A stretch of DNA of 64,000 nt from Oscillibacter sp. 1-3 (GCF_000403435.2 NZ_KE159707.1:483607-547606); one strand, 5' to 3'. Counted from the first letter of the stretch, positions 34,636-43,857 are shown. Numbers and translations are program-made. Notes: generated from the sequence alone by a model not told the origin.

Positions 34636-37239
34636 ATGGCAGAACTCACCCCCATGATGAAACAGTATCTGGAGATCAAAAAAGAAAACCCGGATTCCAT
34701 CCTGTTCTTCCGCCTGGGCGACTTCTATGAGATGTTTGAGGACGACGCCCGCCTTGCGTCAAAAGAATTGGATTTAACCCTCACCTCCCGGGACCACGGC
34801 AAGCACGCAAAGCCGGAGGAGGAGCGCGTCCCCATGTGCGGCGTGCCCTACCACGCCAGCGAGGCCTACATCGCCCGTCTCATCGCCAAGGGCTATAAGG
34901 TGGCCATCTGCGAGCAGATGGAGGACCCCGCCACGGCCAAGGGCCTGGTGAAGCGGGACATCATCCGGGTAGTCACCCCCGGCACCGTCATCGACGCCGC
35001 GTGCCTGGACGATAAGGCCGGCAACTTCATCTGCGGCATCTACATGGACTCCCGCTCCGCGGGAGCCGCTTTCTGCGACATCACCACCGGCAAGGCCCAC
35101 CTCACCAGCTTCACCGGAAAGGACCGGGCGGAGCATGTGGTCAACGAGCTGGGCCGCTTCTCCCCGGCGGAGGCCATCTTAAACGACGGCGCCTTCGCCG
35201 AGGCCGCTTTGACGGAGGTCCTGCGGGAGAAATTCCACTGCCGGGTGGAAAACGGCGGCCAGCGCCGCTTTCTTTTGAACGATGCGGAGCGAAACATCCG
35301 AAAGCAGTTCGGGGACGAGGCCTTCTCCCGCCTGCCTGCCGGCACCCCGGCGGCCGCCATGGCCCTGGGGGGACTGCTGAGCTACTTATACGAAACCCAG
35401 AAAACTGACCTCTCCCACATCAACGACCTGGACTACTATGAGCAGGGCCGGTTCATGGAGCTGGACCTGTCCGCCCGGCGGAATCTGGAGCTGACGGAGA
35501 CCCTGCGGAACAAGGAGAAAAGGGGAAGCCTCCTCTGGGTGCTGGACAGGACCAAGACCCCCATGGGCGGGCGGTGCCTGCGCAGCTGGCTGGAGCGGCC
35601 GCTGCTGTCTGTCACCGCCATCCACCGGCGGAACTCCGCCGTGGCCGCCCTGGTGGAGAGTACCATCGTCCGGGAGGAGCTCACCGCCGCCATGGCGGGC
35701 CTGGGGGACATGGAGCGCCTTTTAGGGCGCATCGTCTACGGCAGCGCCGGCGGGCGGGACATGGCCTCCCTCCGCGCCGCCATCGGGAAGCTGCCGGAGA
35801 TCCGGGGGCAGCTCTCCGCCCTCTCCGACCGCCGCCTCGCGGAGCTGACGGGGGAGCTGGACACTCTGGACGACATCGGCGCGCACCTGGCGGAGGCCAT
35901 CTGCGACGAGCCCCCCTTCTCCGTCCGGGAGGGCGGCTTCATCCGGGACGGCTTCCACGAGGAGGTGGACCGCCTGCGCCATATTTTGAAAAGCGGCAAG
36001 GGCGTCATCGCGGAGATGGAGGCCCGGGAGAAGGAAAAAACCGGCATCCGCTCTTTGAAGATCGGCTACAACAAGGTCTTCGGATATTACATCGAGGTAT
36101 CCAACTCCTTCCGGGGCCAGGTGCCGGAGGGCTACATCCGCAAGCAGACCCTGGCCAACGCGGAGCGTTACATCACCCAGGAGCTGAAGGACCTGGAGCA
36201 TGAGATCGTCACCGCCTCAGAGCGGGTGGTGGCCCTGGAGTACGAGCTCTTCACACGGCTGCGGGAGGAGATCTCCGCCGCCGCGCCCCGCATTCAGAAG
36301 GCCGCCGCCGCCGTGGCGGAGACCGACGCCCTGTGCTCCTTCGCCGCCGTGGCGGTGCGGGGGGGCTACTGCCGGCCGGACGTGGACGAGTCCGGCGTCA
36401 TTGAGATCCGGGAGGGACGGCACCCGGTGGTGGAGCGGATGCTCAAGGACACCCTCTTTGTGCCCAACGACACGTTTATGGGGGAGAAGGAGGGCCGGGT
36501 CTCCATCATCACCGGCCCCAACATGGCGGGCAAGTCCACCTACATGCGCCAGGTGGCCCTGATCGTCCTGCTGGCCCAGATGGGCAGCTTTGTCCCCGCC
36601 AGTCATGCCCATATCGGCATTGTGGACCGGATCTTCACCCGCATCGGCGCCAGCGACGACCTCTCCGCCGGGCAGTCCACCTTCATGGTGGAGATGACGG
36701 AGGTCTCCGACATCCTCCGCTGCGCCACGAAAAGCTCCCTGCTGATTCTGGACGAGATTGGGCGGGGCACCTCCACCTTCGACGGCATGTCCATCGCCCG
36801 GGCGGTGCTGGAGCACTGCGCGGAGAAGACCCGGGCCAAAACCCTCTTCGCCACCCACTACCACGAGCTGACGGAGCTGGAGAACACGCTCCCCGGCGCG
36901 GTGAATTACAACATCGCCGTAAAGACCCGGGGGGAGGACATCATCTTCCTGCGCAAGATCATCCCCGGCGGCGCGGACCGCAGCTACGGCATCGAGGTCG
37001 CCAAGCTGGCGGGACTGCCGGACAAGGTGCTCCAGCGGGCCCGGGAGGTTTTGACGGAGCTGGAGGCCGAAAACGGAGTACAGTATACGCCCCCCCCCCG
37101 CCGGGAGGCGGACCAGGTATCTTTGGACGCCCTGGGGGAGGGGGAGGTGCTGGACGCCCTTCGCCGCTGCCAGCCGGATACGCTGACGCCCATCGAGGCC
37201 ATGGGGCTGCTGTATGAGCTGAAAAAAAAGCTCTCATAG
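34636..37239 (+). CDS. mutS: DNA mismatch repair protein MutS
   Basis: 867 residues, normal length. The mismatch-recognition Phe-x-Glu lies in FRLGDFYEMFEDDA (about 26-38), Walker A is GPNMAGKST, followed by DDLSAGQSTFMVEM and the Walker B region LLILDEIGRGTSTFDG. It recognises mispairs and recruits MutL. It is separated from mutL by three other genes, an expanded version of the usual mutS-mutL neighbourhood. Confidence 0.97.
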   Translation: MAELTPMMKQYLEIKKENPDSILFFRLGDFYEMFEDDARLASKELDLTLTSRDHGKHAKPEEERVPMCGVPYHASEAYIARLIAKGYKVAICEQMEDPATAKGLVKRDIIRVVTPGTVIDAACLDDKAGNFICGIYMDSRSAGAAFCDITTGKAHLTSFTGKDRAEHVVNELGRFSPAEAILNDGAFAEAALTEVLREKFHCRVENGGQRRFLLNDAERNIRKQFGDEAFSRLPAGTPAAAMALGGLLSYLYETQKTDLSHINDLDYYEQGRFMELDLSARRNLELTETLRNKEKRGSLLWVLDRTKTPMGGRCLRSWLERPLLSVTAIHRRNSAVAALVESTIVREELTAAMAGLGDMERLLGRIVYGSAGGRDMASLRAAIGKLPEIRGQLSALSDRRLAELTGELDTLDDIGAHLAEAICDEPPFSVREGGFIRDGFHEEVDRLRHILKSGKGVIAEMEAREKEKTGIRSLKIGYNKVFGYYIEVSNSFRGQVPEGYIRKQTLANAERYITQELKDLEHEIVTASERVVALEYELFTRLREEISAAAPRIQKAAAAVAETDALCSFAAVAVRGGYCRPDVDESGVIEIREGRHPVVERMLKDTLFVPNDTFMGEKEGRVSIITGPNMAGKSTYMRQVALIVLLAQMGSFVPASHAHIGIVDRIFTRIGASDDLSAGQSTFMVEMTEVSDILRCATKSSLLILDEIGRGTSTFDGMSIARAVLEHCAEKTRAKTLFATHYHELTELENTLPGAVNYNIAVKTRGEDIIFLRKIIPGGADRSYGIEVAKLAGLPDKVLQRAREVLTELEAENGVQYTPPPRREADQVSLDALGEGEVLDALRRCQPDTLTPIEAMGLLYELKKKLS

Positions 37240-37302
37240 GGGCCGCCCCCAAAGAAAGGGCATCCCTCTGTATTCCCCCTGCCTTAGAACCCCCCCTGTA
37301 AA

Positions 37303-37378
37303 ATCAATGTGGTGCAGACTTCAATCGGACCTGGTATTGATTTGCGGGGCCTGCACCCCTGTGCAGGCCATCCCCCCA
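37303..37378 (+). repeat. Dispersed hairpin repeat, copy 1
   Basis: Ends in GGCCTGCAC-CCCT-GTGCAGGCC (37348-37369), a perfect 9-bp hairpin, preceded by a conserved GTGGTNCAG...TGATTTG segment. Copies 2 and 3 are at 39741 and 42051. Confidence 0.75.
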
Positions 37379-37459
37379 ATCCCCCAGCTTTCAGAGGCTG
37401 TATCCCCATTCTCAGCCGGCTCCATCAAACCCCAAACCCAATACCCCGGAGGGATCATC

Positions 37460-38170
37460 ATGCAAAAGCGAAAATACGGCGCCTATATGTCGTCTGGAGA
37501 GCAGATCGCTGGAACGGTGTTTTTCGCGGTTTATCTCCTTGTGCTTCCCTTTGCGGCAAAGCCGCTGTTCGGCCTTGCGGAGCTGCTGCTGGGAATCACC
37601 CTCTCCAGCGACATGGAGACGCTGATCTACTACTACATCCTTCTGGCCGTGACGGTCATTATCTTCCACGGCTTTCTGGCCCGGACCTCCCAGCGGCTGC
37701 TGGACAATCTGGACGGCGCGGTCAAAACCGTGCTGGCGGGCCTGGTGGCCCTGTACGGTCTCAACGAGCTGGCCTACCGCCTGATCCACATGGCGGTGGG
37801 CACCCGTACCAACCTCAACGACATCACCATCTCCGCCCGCGCCGACGGCGCGCCCCATATGACGCTGGTAATTGTGATTTTTCTTGCTCCCTTTGTGGAG
37901 GAGGCCCTCTTCCGGGGACTGGTCTTCGGCAATCTCAAGGGCCGGAGCCGGGCGGCGGCGTATCTTACGAGCTGTCTGCTGTTCGCCCTCCTCCACGTGT
38001 GGCAGTTCGCCGTGGTAAACCGGGACATCACCTACTTTCTGCTGATGGTGCAGTACCTGGTGCCGGGACTGGTGCTGGCCTGGGCCTACGAGCACTCCGG
38101 CACGCTGTGGGCCTCCATAGCCCTCCACGCATCGGCCAACGCCCTGTCCATCTGGACCATGATGGGCTGA
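37460..38170 (+). CDS. CPBP-family intramembrane metalloprotease
   Basis: 236 residues from MQKRKYGAYMSSGEQIAG (CGGAGGGA upstream); the longer frame upstream runs through the repeat. Six or so hydrophobic segments. CPBP/Abi motif 1 is EEALFR (Glu147-Glu148, Arg152) and motif 2 His is in LLFALLHVWQF, with a third His near ALHASANAL. Members process prenylated or signal peptides or confer bacteriocin self-immunity; the specific role is unknown here. Confidence 0.88.
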   Translation: MQKRKYGAYMSSGEQIAGTVFFAVYLLVLPFAAKPLFGLAELLLGITLSSDMETLIYYYILLAVTVIIFHGFLARTSQRLLDNLDGAVKTVLAGLVALYGLNELAYRLIHMAVGTRTNLNDITISARADGAPHMTLVIVIFLAPFVEEALFRGLVFGNLKGRSRAAAYLTSCLLFALLHVWQFAVVNRDITYFLLMVQYLVPGLVLAWAYEHSGTLWASIALHASANALSIWTMMG

Positions 38171-38198
38171 ATTTATTAAGAGAATCGAGAGAGATACC

Positions 38199-39110
38199 AT
38201 GAGTTTTTTTGACACCCTCTGCGAGATGCTGGTAATCCTGTTCGCCATGGCCATGGGCTTTCTGGCCCGCCGCCTGGAATATTTCAACGGCGAGACGGAC
38301 CAGCGGCTCTCCAAGGTCGTTTTGAATATCACCATGCCCGCCATGATCGTGGCGGCGGTCATCACCGGGGACACCCTGCCGGAGCTGGCGGAGGTCCTGG
38401 CCGTTTTGAGGGTGGCGGCGGTCTTCTATCTGCTGGAGATGGTCTTCGCCCTGACCGCTCCCCGCCTTCTGGGCGGCACGCCAGGGCAGAAGGGCGTGTG
38501 GCGGTTCGGCCTGGTCTTCGGCAACATCGCCTTTATCGGCTATCCGGTGGCCACGGCGCTGTTCGGCCCGGAGGCCCTCTTCTACGCCGTGATTCTGGCC
38601 ATGCCCTTCAACCTGCTGTCCTACACCCTGGGACCTTTGATGCTGGTGGGGGCAAAGCGCTTCCAGTGGAAGCAGATGCTGACCCCCTGCACCGTCGCCG
38701 CCGTCCTGGGGCTCTTCTTCGCCCTGACCCGCCTCCGCCCCCCGGCCATTGTGGGGGAGTGCCTCTCCTTTGTGGGAAATGTGACGGTGCCGTTGTCGCT
38801 GCTGGTGGTGGGCTCGCTGCTGGCGGGACTGCCTGTCGGGCAGGTATTCAAATCCCCCAGGCTCTGGTGTCTTTCTGTTCTGCGGCTGCTGGCGCTGCCG
38901 GGAGTGCTGTTTGTCATTCTCCGGGCCTTGGGGACAGCGCCCCTGCTGCTGGGCATCACCGTCATCGAGATGGCCATGCCCGTTGCCGTCAACGGCAGTA
39001 TGCTGTGCCTGGAGTACGGCGGGGACAAGGAGTGCATGGCCCAGGCCACACTGCTGACCACGGCGGCGTCCATTGTCACCATTCCCCTGATTGCGGCGGT
39101 ACTGCTGTGA
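38199..39110 (+). CDS. AEC-family (auxin efflux carrier type) transporter
   Basis: 303 residues with about ten TM segments. It has the N-terminal LSKVVLNITMPAMIVAAVI and C-terminal EMAMPVAVNGSMLCLEYGGD regions of bacterial AEC permeases such as malate or organic-acid carriers. Substrate unknown. 28 bp after the CPBP gene, probably co-transcribed. Confidence 0.88.
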   Translation: MSFFDTLCEMLVILFAMAMGFLARRLEYFNGETDQRLSKVVLNITMPAMIVAAVITGDTLPELAEVLAVLRVAAVFYLLEMVFALTAPRLLGGTPGQKGVWRFGLVFGNIAFIGYPVATALFGPEALFYAVILAMPFNLLSYTLGPLMLVGAKRFQWKQMLTPCTVAAVLGLFFALTRLRPPAIVGECLSFVGNVTVPLSLLVVGSLLAGLPVGQVFKSPRLWCLSVLRLLALPGVLFVILRALGTAPLLLGITVIEMAMPVAVNGSMLCLEYGGDKECMAQATLLTTAASIVTIPLIAAVLL

Positions 39111-39183
39111 GAGGCTTTGGGGAAGTCCCAACTCGACTTCGTGTTCCCGGTAAAACCTGGTGAATGCCATTGCGTGAAGAGGT

Positions 39184-39594
39184 ATGAAACTCAATATGAG
39201 GAAGTGTTTGTCACTTATCATAATTCTAATTTTTATTATGGCTGGGGTACTGTTTGCATTATCTGGGTTTGAAACGAGAGCAGACGTTTATTTACAGGAC
39301 TTTTCTGTTTCTGAGGATGGATCTGTAATTACCATAGAAACTTCACTTTCCGGTTCTATGGGATATATTAGAGCTATTAAAGCCGAAAAGGCTGATGATG
39401 CAATATACTGTTCGTTTTACTGCGCTTTTGGTGGATTGAACAGCAGTATCGGATCAAAAAATCATTTTGAAATCAAATTAGACGAGTCCTCTAGAAAAAT
39501 ATATTTTGACCGGGGTAAGGACGCAGATGATCTTGTGTTGGAAAAGGACACGGCAGCCAATGTATGGGTAGAAAAGAGGCCTGGCATAGAATAA
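39184..39594 (+). CDS. Low-GC exported or membrane-anchored protein of unknown function
   Basis: 136 residues: MKLNMRKCLSLIIILIFIMAGVLFALSG is a signal peptide or membrane anchor, then a soluble beta-rich domain (DVYLQDFSVSEDGSVITIETSLSGSMGYIRAI). Its codon choice is markedly AT-rich (many TTT, ATA, AAA) against GC-rich neighbours, which points to recent acquisition. No clear ribosome site. No family recognised. Confidence 0.7.
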   Translation: MKLNMRKCLSLIIILIFIMAGVLFALSGFETRADVYLQDFSVSEDGSVITIETSLSGSMGYIRAIKAEKADDAIYCSFYCAFGGLNSSIGSKNHFEIKLDESSRKIYFDRGKDADDLVLEKDTAANVWVEKRPGIE

Positions 39595-39740
39595 TTATGC
39601 AGGAGAACCCCATGCCTTAACAGGGGGGACACGAGAGCGAATTGGGGGTCGGGGAAATGGCCCGCTGAGGCCCCAGCGAAAAAAACGCCTGCCCCTCCGG
39701 ACAGTACATCTCACAGCGCCCCCCAATTGACATTTCCCTA

Positions 39741-39817
39741 CAGAAACAAAGTGGTACAGGCAGAAGGATCTGGCGCTGATTTGTGGGGCCCGCACCCCTG
39801 TGCAGGCCATTTCCCCG
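39741..39817 (+). repeat. Dispersed hairpin repeat, copy 2
   Basis: CAGAAACAAAGTGGTACAGG...GCTGATTTGTGGGG followed by GGCCCGCAC-CCCT-GTGCAGGCC, the same hairpin as copy 1 with one C/A mismatch in the stem. Confidence 0.75.
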
Positions 39818-39883
39818 GCGCAGGCACCCTTTTTTAGATGATTTTCTCAAATTTTCAACGTCCATGCGCAAGGAGGTATTTCC

Positions 39884-41851
39884 ATGCCCCATATCCGCCA
39901 ATTGGAGAGCCATGTGGCCGACCTGATCGCCGCCGGCGAGGTGGTGGAGCGCCCCGCCAGCGTGGTAAAGGAGCTGGTGGAGAACGCCATCGACGCTGGC
40001 GCCTCCGCCGTGGCGGTGGAGATCCGCCGGGGCGGCATGGGGCTGATCCGGGTCACCGACAACGGCTGCGGCATCGCCCAATCGGAACTGCCCACCGCCT
40101 TTCTCCGCCACGCCACCAGCAAGCTCCGCGCGCCGGAGGACCTGGGGCGCATCGGCACCCTGGGCTTCCGGGGAGAGGCCCTGGCGGCCATCTCCGCCGT
40201 CAGCCGGGTGGAGATCCTCACCCGGCAGAGAGGTGCGGAGAGCGGCGCCTCCCTGCATCTGGAGGGCGGCGTACCGGCGGCCGTGGAGGAGGCCGGTGCC
40301 CCGGAGGGCACCGCCATCTCCGTCCGGGACCTCTTCTTCAACACCCCCGCCCGGCTGAAATTCATGCGCAAGGACAGCGCCGAGACCGCCGCCGTGGCCG
40401 GCCTCATGCAACATTTGGCCCTGTCCCATCCCGACATCTCCTTCAAGTTCACCAAGGACGGCACGGAGGCACTCCACACCCCCGGGGACGGGAAGCTGGA
40501 CTCCGCCGTTTACGCGGCCCTGGGCCGCGACTTTGCCCGGGATCTCGTGCCGGTGGAGGGCCGGGGCGGGGAGACTGCCGTGGCCGGCTTTGTCACCGCT
40601 CCCCTCCAGGGCCGGGGCTCCCGGTCCATGCAGATCTTCTTTGTCAACGGGCGGTTCATCAAGTCCCAGCTGCTGACGGCGGCCCTGGAGGAGGGCTACC
40701 GCAATCAGATCATGAAGGGCAAGTTTCCCGGCTGCGTGCTGTCCGTGACGCTGCCGGTCTCCGCCGTGGACGTCAACGTCCACCCCGCCAAGACCCAGGT
40801 GAAGTTCGCCCGGGAGCGGGAGGTCTTTGACGCGGTGTACCACACGGTGCTGGACAGCCTGGAGAGACAGGGCGGCCCGGTGTCCGCCCCGGCCCCGGCA
40901 GCGGACACGGCGGTAAATCCCCGGCAGGATTTCTTCCAGGCCATGGACGCCAAAACCTACCGCCAGCAGGGGAGCGGGCCCGCCCCGGCGGCGGAGAAAA
41001 AGGCCCGTCCGGTTTGGAATACGGAGTGGAAGGCCCCGGCGAAGCTCTCCGACAGCCAGAGCGGGACGGCCTACCGCACCTCCGGCAAAACGCCTGCCGT
41101 CCCCAGCGGGGGCAGCCTCGGCGCGCCGCCCTCGGTGGTCTCCCGGCCCCCTCTGCGGGAGACGCCCGCCGCTCCGCCGCCCAGGCCCCCGGAACCCCCG
41201 GCAGCGCCGCAGGCGCCCCGGCGTCCCTCCGTGCCCGCCATCCCGGCGGAGCGGCCGGAGGGCCAGCAGACCCTGGAGCCGGCGGAGGAGATCCCCTGGC
41301 GGCTCGCCGGGGAGGTGCTCAACACCTACATTGTTTGCGAGAGCGCCGACGGGTGCGTCTACCTCATCGACAAGCACGCCGCCCATGAGCGGGTGAACTT
41401 CGACCGGCTGAAATCGGCCAAGGTCCCGCCCATGCGGCAGACCCTGCTCCAGCCCCTGGCGGCAGAGCTGAGCCGGGAGGACGGCACGCTGCTGCTGGAC
41501 AATCTGCCCCTGCTGGACCAGCTGGGCTTTGGCTGCGAGGACTTCGGCGGCGGAGCCCTGCTGGTGAGGGAGGTTCCGGCGGACCTTGACGCGGCGGAGA
41601 TCTCCGCCACCCTGGAGGAGCTGGCGGAGAACCTGCGGACAGGCCGCTCGGCGGAGGAACGGCGGGAGAATCTGCTGCATACCATGGCCTGCAAGGCCGC
41701 CATCAAGGGCGGCTGGACCAGCGACCCCGCAGAGCTGCGGGTGCTGGTGGAAAAGGTGCAGAGCGGCGAGGTGAAATACTGTCCCCATGGGCGGCCTGTG
41801 GCGGTGAAGCTGACCCGGTATGAATTGGAGAAGATGTTTAAGAGAGCCTGA
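39884..41851 (+). CDS. mutL: DNA mismatch repair endonuclease MutL
   Basis: 655 residues. N-terminal GHKL ATPase: ELVENAIDAGAS, DNGCGI and GFRGEALAAISAVS. A long Pro/Ala linker runs about 345-465, then the C-terminal nuclease domain with YLIDKHAAHERVNFDRL (the DQHAxxERxxxE-type metal site), ACKAAIKGG and CPHGRPVAVKLTRYELEKMF. It is therefore a nicking MutL, as expected where MutH is absent. Confidence 0.96.
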   Translation: MPHIRQLESHVADLIAAGEVVERPASVVKELVENAIDAGASAVAVEIRRGGMGLIRVTDNGCGIAQSELPTAFLRHATSKLRAPEDLGRIGTLGFRGEALAAISAVSRVEILTRQRGAESGASLHLEGGVPAAVEEAGAPEGTAISVRDLFFNTPARLKFMRKDSAETAAVAGLMQHLALSHPDISFKFTKDGTEALHTPGDGKLDSAVYAALGRDFARDLVPVEGRGGETAVAGFVTAPLQGRGSRSMQIFFVNGRFIKSQLLTAALEEGYRNQIMKGKFPGCVLSVTLPVSAVDVNVHPAKTQVKFAREREVFDAVYHTVLDSLERQGGPVSAPAPAADTAVNPRQDFFQAMDAKTYRQQGSGPAPAAEKKARPVWNTEWKAPAKLSDSQSGTAYRTSGKTPAVPSGGSLGAPPSVVSRPPLRETPAAPPPRPPEPPAAPQAPRRPSVPAIPAERPEGQQTLEPAEEIPWRLAGEVLNTYIVCESADGCVYLIDKHAAHERVNFDRLKSAKVPPMRQTLLQPLAAELSREDGTLLLDNLPLLDQLGFGCEDFGGGALLVREVPADLDAAEISATLEELAENLRTGRSAEERRENLLHTMACKAAIKGGWTSDPAELRVLVEKVQSGEVKYCPHGRPVAVKLTRYELEKMFKRA

Positions 41852-41903
41852 TCCCAGGCCCTTCTTTGGGGGATCTGGGGTACCGGGAGATTTAGGGAGG
41901 CTT

Positions 41904-41937
41904 GGGGAATGGCCCGCACAGGGGTGCGGACCCCACA
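41904..41937 (-). repeat. Dispersed repeat, inverted partial copy
   Basis: GGAATGGCCCGCACAGGGGT followed by GCGGACCCCACA is the reverse complement of the hairpin end of copies 1-3, lying 110 bp from copy 3 in opposite orientation. Confidence 0.65.
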
Positions 41938-41983
41938 GGGAAGCTCCCTGCTCCTATAAGATGACAATCCCACTATGTGTCTA

Positions 41984-42043
41984 TATTTTCTGTGGCCATA
42001 TTTTTTGTGACTGTATGTTCTGTGTCTCCATTTTCTTGCTGGA
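41984..42043. repeat. Degenerate 15-bp tandem repeat
   Basis: Successive units TATTTTCTGTGGCCA, TATTTTTTGTGACTG, TATGTTCTGTGTCTC and a partial CATTTTCTTGC. AT-rich island between the inverted repeat copies. No protein is inferred from it. Confidence 0.55.
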
Positions 42044-42050
42044 AGGTCTG

Positions 42051-42128
42051 CAGACAAAGTGGTACAGGCGGCCCGGAGAAACTGGCACTGATTTGTGGGG
42101 CCTGCCCCCTGTGCAGGCCATTCCCCCA
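42051..42128 (+). repeat. Dispersed hairpin repeat, copy 3
   Basis: CAGACAAAGTGGTACAGGCG...CACTGATTTGTGGGG then GGCCTGC-CCCCT-GTGCAGGCC. With the inverted copy at 41904 it brackets the 15-bp tandem repeat. Confidence 0.75.
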
Positions 42129-42196
42129 ACAACTGCCTGCCCCCATTCAGCTATCCGCCACTCAATCACACCCATCTCAGACAGGAGGAACTCCAA

Positions 42197-42319
42197 ATGG
42201 CAAAAAAAGACCGGCGGTTTACTGAGCGCTGCCGTCAAAACACGATGTCCGCCGGGACCAAGCCCCTGCCGGACCGGGCGGAAATCCCCGTCATCACCGC
42301 CGCATTGAGTGAGGATTGA
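42197..42319 (+). CDS. 40-residue basic protein of unknown function
   Basis: MAKKDRRFTERCRQNTMSAG... to ...ITAALSED. A textbook ribosome site AGGAGG sits about 9 nt before the ATG and the stop falls one base before the next gene's ATG, so it looks like a translated small gene coupled to the oxidoreductase. Basic N-terminal half, one Cys, no TM. No family recognised. Confidence 0.55.
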   Translation: MAKKDRRFTERCRQNTMSAGTKPLPDRAEIPVITAALSED

Positions 42320-42320
42320 T

Positions 42321-42911
42321 ATGAGACTTTTATTGATTGACGCCTGTGTCAGCCAGCGGGGCCCGGCCTCCCGGACCCGCCGTCTGGCGGATGCCTTTCT
42401 GGAGAGCTTCCGGGCGGCCCGCCCGGAGGCGGAAATCGAGACGGCGGCGCTGGAGCGGCTGGACATCATGCCCTTCACTCCGGAGGCCCTGGACCGGCGG
42501 GACGCCCTGGCCAAAGCGGGGGAGTTCGGCGCTCCGGTGTTCGCCCTGGCCCGGCAGTTCCAGCAGGCGGACAGGATCGCCGTCGCGGCCCCCTTCTGGG
42601 ATCTGAGCTTCCCCGCCGTCCTGCGGGTCTACATCGAGCACATCTCCGCAAACGGCCTGACCTACCACTACGAGTCCGACGGCTGCCACGGGGACTGCCG
42701 GGCCTCCCGGCTGGCCTATCTCACCACCGGCGGCGATTTGGAGCGGCCGGAGAGCCTTGGCGTGCTCTACTGGAGGCAGCTTGCCGCCATGTTCGGCATT
42801 CCCCGGTTTGACCACGTGTTTGCCGGGGGCCTGGACCTGGACCCCTCTCAGGCTCCGGCCATTATGGAGGATGCCTGCGCCAGGGCCCGGGCTCTGGCGC
42901 GGGAGTTCTGA
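42321..42911 (+). CDS. Flavodoxin-fold NAD(P)H-dependent oxidoreductase (AzoR/MdaB-like)
   Basis: 196 residues from MRLLLIDACVSQRGPASRTRRLADAFL. The FMN-phosphate loop is in SQRGPASRTRRLA, with AAPFWDLSFPAVLRVYIEHI and LTTGGDL as in azoreductase-like quinone reductases. An in-frame GTG four codons earlier is possible but overlaps the small gene. Ends 1 bp before miaA. Confidence 0.85.
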   Translation: MRLLLIDACVSQRGPASRTRRLADAFLESFRAARPEAEIETAALERLDIMPFTPEALDRRDALAKAGEFGAPVFALARQFQQADRIAVAAPFWDLSFPAVLRVYIEHISANGLTYHYESDGCHGDCRASRLAYLTTGGDLERPESLGVLYWRQLAAMFGIPRFDHVFAGGLDLDPSQAPAIMEDACARARALAREF

Positions 42912-42912
42912 C

Positions 42913-43857
42913 ATGGGACGAAAAATCGTCTGCGTCGTAGGCCCCACGGCCTGCGGCAAGACCGCCCTGGCAGTGGCGCTGGCAAAGCGGTACGGCGGCG
43001 AGGTGGTCTCCGCCGACTCCATGCAGATCTACAAGGGGCTGACCATCGGCACCGCCGCCCCCACCGAGGCGGAGATGGACGGGATTCCCCACCACATGGT
43101 CGCCGTGGCGGACCCCGGCGAGCAGTGGTCCGCCGCCCGATACGCCCAGGCCGCCATTCCCGTCATTGACGGTATTCTGGCCCGGGAGAAGCTGCCCATC
43201 CTGGCAGGCGGCACCGGGCTGTGGCTGGACGCCGTGGTCAGGGGCCACGGCTTCGCCCCAGGCGCCGCCGGGGGCGAGGTCCGGCGGCAGCTCCAGTCCC
43301 GGCTGGATGGGGAGGGCATTGGGCCTCTCCTGGCGGAGCTGCGGCAGGCGGACCCGGATGCGGCGGAGCGGCTGCATCCGTCGGATGAAAAGCGCATCCT
43401 CCGGGCCCTGGAGGTCTATTTGGAGACGGGGAAGACCATCACCGCCCACAACGAGGAAACCCGCGCCCTGCCGCCCCGGTACGACGCCGTGTGGATCGGC
43501 CTCCAGTTCGCCGACCGGGAGGACATGAAGGCCCTGATTGACCGCCGGGTGGACGCCATGGTGGAGCGGGGCCTTTTGGAGGAGGTCCGCGCCCTGCTGG
43601 GGCGGGGCCTTCCCCGGGACGCCACCTGCATGCAGGCCATCGGCTACAAGGAGTTCCTGGGGGTTCTGGAGGGCAGGCGCACGGAGGCAGAGGCCATTGC
43701 GGAGGTAAAGCTCCGCTCCCGGCAGTACGCCAAGCGGCAGCTGACCTGGCTGCGGCGAAATCCGGCCATCCACTGGATCTATTGGGAAAAAAAGCGGGAT
43801 TTTGCGAAAGCCCTACGGATTTCGACGGAAATCCTGTCCGCCGCTGGCGTATCCTAG
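42913..43857 (+). CDS. miaA: tRNA dimethylallyltransferase MiaA
   Basis: 314 residues from MGRKIVCVVGPTACGKTALA. Walker-type loop GPTACGKT (9-16), SADSMQIYKGLTIGTAAPT, HHMVAVADP, LAGGTGLWLDAVV and the tRNA-binding AIGYKEFL are present. It prenylates A37 of UNN-reading tRNAs, the substrate of MiaB upstream. The open frame extends upstream inside the oxidoreductase, but that part is not MiaA. Confidence 0.96.
   Translation: MGRKIVCVVGPTACGKTALAVALAKRYGGEVVSADSMQIYKGLTIGTAAPTEAEMDGIPHHMVAVADPGEQWSAARYAQAAIPVIDGILAREKLPILAGGTGLWLDAVVRGHGFAPGAAGGEVRRQLQSRLDGEGIGPLLAELRQADPDAAERLHPSDEKRILRALEVYLETGKTITAHNEETRALPPRYDAVWIGLQFADREDMKALIDRRVDAMVERGLLEEVRALLGRGLPRDATCMQAIGYKEFLGVLEGRRTEAEAIAEVKLRSRQYAKRQLTWLRRNPAIHWIYWEKKRDFAKALRISTEILSAAGVS

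Noticed and set aside
42083-42098. Second sigma-54 promoter (TGGCACTGATTTGTGG)
   Set aside because: The -12 element reads TGTGG, not TTGC, and the sequence belongs to the dispersed repeat.
41359-42132. Minus-strand protein with HxxYxH-type repeats
   Set aside because: It is antisense to the mutL 3' end and runs through the 15-bp tandem repeat; no ribosome site or family similarity.
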